Positions 1 through 9,400 of a stretch of DNA of 35,896 bases are shown here, piece by piece. The DNA lies in assembly GCA_002751075.1 (NCBI GenBank), contig NAOQ01000050.1, positions 107,931 to 143,826 on the forward strand, in the 5' to 3' direction. Below the pieces are notes generated by a model. That model was not told the DNA's origin, did no database searches, and saw nothing but the letters and a program-made list of their open reading frames with translations. This DNA comes from Ichthyophonus hoferi (Eukaryota; Opisthokonta; Ichthyosporea; Ichthyophonida; Ichthyophonidae). The stretch's first letter is position 1. The number at the start of each line of letters is the position of its first letter. A program made the position numbers and the translations under genes.

Positions 1-779
1 AAAAAAAAAAAAAAAAAAACATAATATTAAATTTTTAACCTTAATCTTCCAGAAACAGCAAATGGTATTAAGGGTCGGCCCCTAGGTACCCTGGAATTAT
101 GTGATGCTGAAATATAATCGAATTATTTTAAAGGGAAATTGTGACCAAGCAATTAACGTTTTTCATATAACAATACATCTTTCCTGCATTTTGGCTTCCT
201 TTTCAATAACCTTTACCTATTTTTTTATAGAAAATTCTGTGTAGACGTCTTTTTCATTTTTTTCCATATTATGTTGTGTTAGAGGAATATAATTGCATCG
301 AACTACACTCCTCAAGCCACATTAAGGATATCGCATCGCAATTAAATGTCGTATGAGCCAACACTTTCATTTGTTTATAAATACGCCTTATTTATGAAAG
401 AAGCCAGGGATAGTCATACTTAATGTATTATAGATATACTAGAGAACGACAATGGCAATATATAGTGATGTGTACAATGATGGCCTGTACCTGCCTTAAA
501 TAATATTAAACTACCTTCATTATAAATAGTTAGAACCAAAGCATTCAATGCCTTTTTTGTTAAAGCTTTTTCCTTTATGATGCAAATCCTTCAAATAAGG
601 ACACAATAGTGTAGATTGTGATCTTTCATGAATTGTATTAGCCAATAAGAATATTTTATGATTGGTCCATTTAGGCTATTGATTACATCATCTTAAACAA
701 AGGTCGGGAAAATAAAAAAGAAACAAAAACAACTATTATTAAACACTGTTCTCGGTCCTCAGTATTTACTGCTCAATTT
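1..779. other. Intergenic AT-rich sequence, no gene seen
   Basis: The window opens with a run of 19 A, which may be a sequence-end artefact or a simple poly-A tract. The rest is AT-rich, with no exon-like reading frame, RNA gene or clear repeat that I can support. It borders a coding remnant that begins near 780. Confidence 0.5.
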
Positions 780-1183
780 ATGCACTTTTTATTTTTTTTA
801 TTTTTTATTTTTTATATTATGTTTATATTTGTCAAAAAAGTTGAAGAAGGAGATAATCCAGATACTTTACTAGGTCAACTATCTGAGTGTGGGCTTGATT
901 TTTCTGATATCAGTAAAATAACTATACAGAGCAACAGTTCGATCACAGTTATTGCATATACAATACATCACCATGTAAGAAACTGAACACTTCTATATCC
1001 ATTGACCAACCGAGGGATATTAAAGAGCAGCGAGCTAAAGCTTTAGCTTGCCCTTCACCTGACGACAACAGTCTGATAGAACTCGGTGCAACAAAAAGTA
1101 GTCCTATTTCCAATATATTTTGGTCTACACTACAACAAAAATACCAATTGCTACAAGATCGTTTACTTCGAATGAACACATAG
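780..1183 (+). pseudogene. Coding remnant of an unrecognised gene or repeat element
   Basis: Two overlapping frames look protein-like. One runs to about 986 and includes residues such as LLGQLSECGLDFSDISKI. The other is open from about 917 to a TAG at 1181-1183 and includes DIKEQRAKALACPSPDD and STLQQKYQLLQDRLLRMNT. I see no convincing splice pair between them, so this is probably a decayed 3' coding end. The final codons and the following 790 bases recur in opposite orientation inside the exchanger gene (about 7725-8581). That makes a repeat element more likely than a single host gene. I do not recognise the protein family; a LINE-type element is one possibility because the second copy looks 5'-truncated. 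Confidence 0.3.
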
Positions 1184-1972
1184 TTCGACTGATCTTTAAT
1201 AGCAAGCGTAATGCAATGGTTAGTCTTATTTTAGTTAATTGAATACCGTTCTATCATGAGTAGATTAATTCTGTCATATAGTATGCGGTATACAACCACT
1301 TTTACATCAATGTGGAAATGTGTTAAATCGCTATCTAAATAGGGACACAATAGTATTTAAATATTGCGGTAAGATCGGAAAATTCTAGTGGGTCTCTGTG
1401 ACCTATTGTGAGTTAGATTAGCTCATAATCATCTTTACAATCAGTTCCATTACGATAAAGAATACAACTATGAGGATGTTAATCTCCTGCACGACAAGAT
1501 AAGACAAGTATAAATGAAATGTAAACAAAAAGCCAATAAAGCCCGGTTGCTCCCTCCGTCGTTTGGCGCCCCGGCTATTCACATACATATGGCCCACTAG
1601 CAAAATTATGAAGTTCCCGGAGTACACATAAAATTTGCATATATATATATCAGTCACATCATTATTGTAATGTCTAGTCCACCGTTAGCACTCACATACG
1701 ATAATCACTGTTCAGATATCTCAACCGATAAAAAGTCGGAGAACTGCGTACTAACATTAAATAGTGACAATGGTTATTATCTACATAGTAATATAGCACC
1801 TCTTACGGATTGTAAAGCACTATCGCACCTAAACAAATTAAAGTAGGAATTCCTCTGTCAGTAATGGCTGAATATAATCGTAATAGACATTTGGAAATAG
1901 AGCCAGCATATACGCTTATCTCCAAAGTTCCTTCTATAAAAAAGTAGATCAAACCAATTAGCTATTACTAAC
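1150..1972 (+). repeat. Interspersed repeat family X, copy 1, main part
   Basis: This segment matches the reverse complement of about 7725-8581 along nearly its whole length, with moderate divergence and small indels. Shared landmarks include the stop-codon region near 1171-1183, the block at 1391-1406 (AGTGGGTCTCTGTGAC) and the block around 1917-1965. The copy is interrupted at 1973 by a nested element and appears to resume at 4045-4140. It lies downstream of the coding remnant, so it behaves like a 3' non-coding region. The class is unknown. Confidence 0.65.
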
Positions 1973-4044
1973 TGTTGGAAACAATAAGTATAGGCAGAAG
2001 CGTTTCTGAGACCTACATTTATTTAGAAGAGAGAATGTCGAATTAAGGTATGTTTTAACGTGCCCATTTACATACATGAAGTACAGATATGCTAAGACAC
2101 ATTTTTATTAGTAAATATTTGCAGGACTTCTACTATTGGCTGATTCAATTTGGATAGATCACCTTGGATTGCCGTCTAACACCAATATATTGCACTGCCT
2201 ATTTTTTCAGGCTACATATGTAATAATAATTGCTAATAATATTACATGTTTATAGCTTTATAAAGAAATGCCTAAACTAATTAAATATTCTTGTTTTAAC
2301 GCTCCCTTTTAGCCTAGGCCCATTATTTTACCTAGGGTGTAAAAATATGCAAACAATATGAAAAGAACCTTATCATGGTGACTACTTAACTGTAAGTTTG
2401 TGATTCATTAAATGAACTAGATGCTTTCTGATTTAAAAGTGATTGCAGCATGGCAACCAATGTAAAAAACGGAAAACAGTTGATCAAACTGTATGCTAAA
2501 TGCTTCTGTTTGCTCTGGCTCTGGCTCTGACTCTGTTGGTTGTAGACTGCGGCATTCGGCGTCTGGCAGCTGGTGGCTAAGGTGATATGTAATGTTTCCC
2601 AGTTGTTTGTACATCACCTTGATGTCACTCTGATGCTGGAAATGCTGATGGTTCAAATGCAAATTTGAAGACAGTGTGTAGGTGTAATAAAATTGAGTTT
2701 CCACACTTAACGGGTCAGTGGATGGATGTAGGATTGGGGGGAAGTGTTTTTGGAATTCGTGGATCGTTGACCAAATAGAATTATTAGGTTTTATGACCAT
2801 AATAACCTATTCAAGCTTTCTTAGCTACCATGCTGAGAATAATAAGTAGAGACAGGTGCGTTTCTAAGACTAATATTTGTTTAAAAGGAGTGAGAATACC
2901 AAATTAAAGTGCATTTGAACATGTCCCTTTGTATACATAGGGTACAGATATGCTAAGACACATTTTTATTATTAAACAAATTAGCAAGACTTGCCATAGG
3001 CAGGATGCCTAAACAATGTGGTATGTGGACCCCAAAACATATGATTTGAAATAACATATTATATACTGTGATCTTCAAGTTTTATTAACCTTATTGCCTA
3101 ATACCCAACATCTACTGACTTTCTTAATAATAATAAATTGTCCCCGCATATCTGTACTCCTTTTATGCAACGGTAACTATTTCCAATAGTTTTGTGCCTT
3201 CCCATGTATTGAATGCCATGTAATTAAGTATTAGCCCAATGAAACTACGCAATTACATTCACTTCAAGCCCTCCAATGGCTCATAATCAAAGAAGAATAA
3301 GTAAAAACTTGAGTTACACATAGCAAAATAAGGAGAAATGGAGAGTGGAGGTATAAAATACATTATACTAGGCATCAATTTGGAATGCAATACATAATCA
3401 TTTTGTTATCAGAAAAATGCCAGGGAAACCACGTGGACCCTGCACATGTGGCACCGTAAATCCAGGGACTTGAATGTTCCAAAGATTATTTACCAGTATA
3501 CCCCATGCCCAATATTACTAATAAGCCATTTCTTATGTAAGAGAAAGTTCTCTACTTATAATTTCCGCCTACTTTACTGGGTTTGCTTTAAAAATCCTTT
3601 ATTGTGTAAAGAAACTGGTTATCTAGAGTCAAAATAAAAATGTATTTCTAGTTTGCGTGCACTAACCCTTCCGGGAGTGTGGGGATTTTGCTTGGGGGAA
3701 GGCTTAATCTTGTACGAGTGTGAATATAAATTTATACATTGTTGCAGTAAACCACACCCGTTGGCATGGCAAGCAAGTGACTCTGTAGCCGTGTTATCTG
3801 TTAAATCAAATATGGCATTGGTGACGCCTGCATTAAATATTTGATATATCTTTTCCAGTAAGTTGCAGGATATCTACCATTGGCTGGTTCAATTTTGATA
3901 GATTACCTTGGAATGCCGTCTAACACCAATAGATTGCCCTAAATATTTTCACAGGCTATATGTAATAATAATTACTAATAATATTAAATGTTTATAGCTA
4001 TATAAAGAAATACCCAAATTTAATTAAACACTCCTGTTTTAACA
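1973..4044. mobile_element. Small LTR-like fossil element nested in repeat family X
   Basis: Direct terminal repeats are visible. The left copy spans about 1973-2301. The right copy is split into a 5' half at about 2831-3000 and a 3' half at about 3855-4044. The repeat begins TG and ends near TTTTAACA or TTTTAACG. The bases just outside are CTAAC (1968-1972) and CTAAT (4045-4049), a plausible 5-bp target duplication. The internal part is only about 530 bp and contains an unassigned open stretch on the minus strand (2417-2800). No protease, reverse transcriptase or integrase is seen, so this resembles a miniature (TRIM-like) derivative. The terminal repeats differ at very roughly a fifth of positions, so it is old and broken. 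Confidence 0.5.
3001..3854. mobile_element. Unclassified insertion inside the right terminal repeat of the nested fossil
   Basis: This stretch separates the two halves of the right terminal repeat and has no counterpart in the left one. The edges carry a blurred duplication of about 15 bases (near 2986-3000 and 3870-3886), which could be a target-site duplication. No long reading frame or tail identifies the element. Two short plus-strand frames (3446-3637 and 3653-3844) have no recognisable content. Confidence 0.35.
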
Positions 4045-4140
4045 CTAATGCCAGTACAGAAATATCAACGATCAACTACGAAAAACATTTGGAGATTCCG
4101 AGGAACTGCGGGCTAGTCCATAGAACTCCCACAGATTCTT
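4045..4140 (+). repeat. Repeat family X, copy 1, terminal piece after the nested insertion
   Basis: After the nested element the sequence again follows the 3' end of copy 2. The block near 4091-4132, with GGAGATTCCGAGGAACTG and a later CTCCCACAGATT, matches the reverse complement of about 7725-7775. This is what shows that 1973-4044 is an insertion and not the end of copy 1. Confidence 0.45.
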
Positions 4141-6250
4141 ATACCAATTAACAAATCTTAATTATCATTATTATAAACTGGTTAGGCGCAATTATGTTTT
4201 TTGCATTCCCTCACCATAGACATTAATATGATTCTGTTTAGATTAGTGAATGGCTGTTCATAATTCTCTATTAATGCATAATTATATAGATACATGTATG
4301 TGCAGACATACTATCATATTTGTGCACATACATTCACACATCTTTTGAAGGATAAACGCATATTGGATTGACTACATATGCCAGGTCTTTAACCACAGAT
4401 CAATAAATGTTTAATATGGTTTGGGATTGCTTCTACCCTGTAGAAGTGAAATATCATTAATGAGCTGGGTGCTATAAACTTTGTCTATTAAAAAACTTGA
4501 AAGGTAAAATACAACTTACTTTTAATTAGGTATAGAATATTTGTCAATATATTACAGCGTGCACTTGTACGGTATATATCATAGTCAATACGTAGATGCA
4601 AAATTTTATTATATCAAGTTTGTACTAAATGAGATATATATATATATATATTTGGCAAGAAGACAGTGTCAAAGACAGGCTATTAAAGTATTTCATACCT
4701 AATATCTGGACAAAGAGCGAGTCTAGTTTAATGATTTTATAATACATAAATAATTTTAATACTGAATGATTGAATGGTTTTATGGAGTAGTTCAAATAGA
4801 ATATAGCTATATGGAATTACCAATATATTTCACAACGGATAAGGTAGATACACTCTTGTAATATCTATATACTATAAAGCTCCACACAAGTATTCTAAGA
4901 CTTCTAGGCTACCAAATCATTTCAAATATAAAATTAGCTATATTGCATAAATACATCCTTTTCAAATCATTCCCAAGACAGTAATAAAAGTCACAAAGCC
5001 ATTCAGTGTCCTATAAATATTTCTTCATGAATTTAAAACCTCCCCATTCTAATTATTTTTAATAGTTGCATAAAAATATTTCACAAATTGCAAAGACAAG
5101 AAAAGCCCAACCGTTACCAACATAGTGGTTTTAAAATACCACAGGACCAAACATATTCCGAATAGTGGGTGCTCTAGCCTTGCTCATATTGGATCAAATA
5201 ATAATATGCATAACGATTTGTACGAAAACATACACATACACATGTCTATCTGAAAAAGAATTAAATAAAAAGATGAGAAATATGCAAGAAAAAAGAAATG
5301 AAATAGCTTGGAAAATATGAATTCAAGATTAGCAGGGAATATTTACTAGAGCAACTGTATTATACTTCCTAGAAATTTATTGTAGATGAATTCAGAAAAA
5401 AGAAATATATAATCTGAATGTGTTATTTAATATGCAACTTTAGGAAGAGTTACGTTTTTTTTGCTTTGTATTTTAGTAGCATAGTTAATAATTATTAGAA
5501 TGTATCACAGAGTTCAGGGTTCTTGAAGTTTGTAGATTACAATTGATCAGTTATTAATCTTTGCTGTTTGCGGTAAAATTATAGTTGCTTAGGCAAGAAA
5601 GCATGATTTGGTGTTTTTTGGCTGATGAAGCATTTATATCAAGATGCAGATGGAAGGTATCAAACAGATATTTAAAATTTTCATTAGGACAGAAATGTTC
5701 TAGCTCTAAGTCTAGCTAGGGTTAAGATGGGGTAACAAGGCATACAGGTCAGTATCATGTCGTACATCTTACTTACTACTCTACGAGTAATCAGTGGTTA
5801 TTCTATATTAGTCAATAGAAGTAAATTCAAATAAATATATACTCGACACTAGACTACTAAAGATTAAAAAAAGATTAAATGCACTAGAAGAATTTCGCAG
5901 CAAAACATTCTATATGGATGTAAGATAATCCTACGGATCTGTAACAATATCATTGGACTTTCGAAAACAAATTCCAAAGATTAAAGCTCTATTAGTAATC
6001 GCATATTTAATTGGTGAATATTCCATTTTCGCTCTCTAAGTGGATCAAAAGTTGAAGATAAAACAAATAGAGATTGGTAGGGCAGAATGGCTCAAATAAA
6101 TAGAGTATGATTGGTTCATTCAATTTCTTTGTTTATCCAAATAGCTTCATATAGTATTGCCATCTAATTGGAGTAAAATGTAATGACCATAGTAATATGA
6201 AGTTATACTCATACCTAAGCCACTTAATGATGGGAAATCCATCATATTGA
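4141..6250. other. Intergenic AT-rich sequence upstream of the exchanger gene
   Basis: I see no exon-like frame, RNA gene or recognisable mobile element here. A short (TA)n run lies near 4632-4652. Distal regulatory elements could be present but nothing in the sequence identifies them. Confidence 0.5.
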
Positions 6251-6253
6251 TTC

Positions 6254-6312
6254 TGACGTCATAGTTTGGTTTTTACATCCACCAATCAACGATTCCTAAT
6301 TAATATTATAAA
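6254..6312 (+). promoter_or_regulatory. Candidate core promoter of the NHE8-like gene (CRE, CCAAT, TATA)
   Basis: A perfect cAMP-response-element palindrome TGACGTCA lies at 6254-6261, a CCAAT box (ACCAATCA) at 6281-6288 and TATAAA at 6307-6312. All face the start codon at 6428 with conventional spacing, which would put transcription start near 6335-6345 and give a 5' leader of about 90 bases. The match is to vertebrate-type motifs and could be chance in AT-rich DNA. A possible splice acceptor (TTATTACAG) ends at 6425, so a separate upstream 5' exon cannot be excluded. Confidence 0.4.
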
Positions 6313-6427
6313 TTCATTTAGTAACAAATCACCCTCTATAGTTTACACGACTTTATGATAAGAGTGCACCCAGCTTTCTGACAGGTACCAGCTATCGTTG
6401 TGTACATCATTCTATGTTATTACAGTC

Positions 6428-9400
6428 ATGTATAATTACGTTCGAGAGAAAACTAACTTGCAATGGTCGAGAATTCTCCTAACTATTGGGTTGATGTTAT
6501 TGACCTTCACCCAGGCAACTGCACAACAAGGTATTCATGTCATTTTTAGAAGCATGAGTTGGATGTAAATAGTTGTAGTAGATCTGGCTTTCATATTACA
6601 ACATTTTGTTCTTTTCCTTCTCAATCGTTCATTTTATTCTCTCTTCTTCTTCTATCCGCCCCTCCAGCCCCTCACCCACTCACAACTACTTTTTTACTAT
6701 GTTAAACCTACGTGTTTCCTAAGCATATTTTTATGTATTTTGTGGAATAGTGTGTGGTTGGCAGATTTTCACTTCATAATGATCAGCTTACGATCCAAAG
6801 TTACGGCACTTGTTATGTGTTATGGTACCACCATTGTTACCTAGTTGATAGGAAAAGAGATAAAATGATTACCACAGATGGGTGTAGTTTTTTAGTATTA
6901 ATGCAGAAGGAAAAAGGAAAAATCATAGGAAATGATACCTTTTAAGCTTTTATGTCCATCATTAAGCCAATAAGGCTCTTCATTTTCTACTCTCAATCCT
7001 GAAGGAATAGTTTCTTGAAAACCGTCTTTTATCATTTTTTCATAGCTTCCCTCTCTCCATTGTATATCATCTCATTTTATTACAATCTCTTTTCTTATAT
7101 ATACTTATATAACTATTTACATACGTTTAAATACGTACATTCATATTTTCACCCTCTTCTGCATCCACTCACATACCCCAATATAACCATGTATTTCTCT
7201 ATTAACTTATGATTCCTCTTGGCAGAGACGAATTTTGTAGTGGTATGGGGTCGTGTGGACAGTACCTATAAATCATTAGTAGTTAAGGTGAACGATTCCA
7301 TCACATTTACTTGGGAGGGACTTGACAGTGTAGCCTATATATTAGGTAAGGGCTTTATAACAATCAACATGAACGCAGATATAAATGTAATTTTTCAATT
7401 TTTATCAAACATATGTACAGTCACATATACACTATTTCACATACATATTTATGTAGACCTGGATGCATTAAAATGTACACCCATGTTTATAAACCAAGAT
7501 AAATATGCCTGCTTCTAGTTAGTCATTTAAAGATACACTTTTTATTTGTATAATATTTGGTGTATGTAACTATTATTTTTCCCATTACTACTATTGCTAT
7601 TCTCATTGCAATTATTATTACTATTACTGTTGCCATTACTATTACTGTTACTATTCTCACTAGTATTATTATTACTATTACTATTGCTATAACTATTACA
7701 TTGCCATTACTATTTTAAAAAAAATTGTGGGTGTTCTGTTGAGTTGTTCACAGTTCTTCAGGATCTCCAATTGATTTCCGTGAATAACAGTTGGTTTCGT
7801 GGGCAAGCAGTAGTAATAGCTAATTGATCTGATCTACTTTCAATAGAAGGCAGTGTAATAGCAGGCGTATATGTAGACTCTATCTATATCTGTTTATAGC
7901 AATTGTATTCAGCTATGAGTTCAGGAGGTATTCCTGCCTTAATGCGTTTGGGCAAGATAGTGCTTATAGAGCAATGTGTACCATCAGTAAGGGGTACTAT
8001 GTTACGATGTGAATAATAACTATTGCCACTATTTATCTGACTTCTGAACGAGTGAGGGATCTGAACACTGATTATCGTATGTGCATGTCAATGGTCGACT
8101 AGATATAATAAAGATGTGATTATTACGCACATAAAATGCAAATACAAAGGTGCCATGGGCCGCGTATATGTGAGCGGCTGAGGCTTTATTAGTTATTTTG
8201 TTTTTTTATTTATACTTGTCTCATCTTGTTAAGCGGTTCAATTGCGGTGAGCATCGATATAGTTGTATTCTAATGGAACTGATAATAGAGATTATTCTTG
8301 GCTAATCCAACTCATGATATGTCACAGAGACCCACTAGAATTATCTGATCTTACCACAATACATAAATGCTATTGTGCTCCTATTTAGATGGCGAATTAG
8401 CTCATTTCCTCATTGATGTATATAAAAATGTTCATATACCACATACTATGTATTGGCAAGAATCGATCTACTTATTATAGAATGGTATTCGATTAACTAA
8501 ATTAAGATTGATTATTGCATTACCGCTTGCTATTAAAGATCGGTCGAACTATGTGTTCATTTGCATTTAACGATCTTGTAACACTATTACTATTACTATT
8601 ACTATTACTATTACTATTACTTCAATCCGTTCTTTCCTCCCATTCAATCTCAGATCCCCCAGAGAATCTTAAGTGCAATGAAGGAATTATTACCAATGCC
8701 ACCCTCCTAGGAAGAGAATCACCTGTATCAATAAATATAACTGACATTCCGAGCAACGTTAATGAAGTGATATTTGCTAGTGCTGTAAGTGCATGTCTTT
8801 GGCTCTAGTGTCTACTCTGTTTGATTGTTTTCCTTTAATCTTTGCTATTATCTTTTCATTTTCTTTATAATCATATGTAGATCACTTAGTTTGTGATGAT
8901 ATCATCACTCTTAATGATTGGGCTAGAGTGCAATTCATTTACAATATATTATATCTATGTAAATTGACCGGGGTTTGTTTTACAATAATGTGCTGGCTAT
9001 GTTTTAAGCAGCCAGTAAGTCCATGCCATTATAATATGTACTTTAATATGATTACCAGTTTGTACTTGTTTATTAAACTCCATGGGTAATAGCAAGTAGT
9101 GGCAATAGAATATGACTTAATATATATCTAATACGTGTAAGTTTACCCTTTGTGTATGTGTATGTACTGGTGTGTTACGCATTATGAAGAAACCTTAAAG
9201 ATAAATAGAAACATTACAATAACACCATACTGTGAAGTATGGCTAGCCCTGGCGGATCTATTCAGATTTCCGTGCCTGTGATTTTGGATGCAAATGCACA
9301 AACACATACTGCCATATAAACACACGTACACATGTATATATACAAGACAACCTTAGTCCGCATGTATGCATGCATGCATACGCACAGTCCTTCCCTCCTA

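Larger units (their letters stand above)
7226..8784 (+). other. Exons 2-3: cupredoxin-like ectodomain segment of the exchanger
   Basis: Residues 35-118 (exons 2 and 3), continued by residues 119-128 of exon 4, read like a plastocyanin/phytocyanin-type domain. The segment VKVNDSITFTWEG corresponds to the strand before the first copper-ligand loop. It is followed by a Cys82 segment (LKCNEGI), ATLLGRESPVSI, and a terminal pair of strands EVIFASA and DDIEIQ. Three N-glycosylation sequons (Asn57, Asn89, Asn102) support a lumenal or extracellular location behind the signal peptide. The usual copper ligands are absent: Asp68 stands where His is expected, and no Cys-x-x-x-His segment follows. The assignment rests on pattern resemblance by eye. 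Another beta-sandwich fold is possible. Confidence 0.5.
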
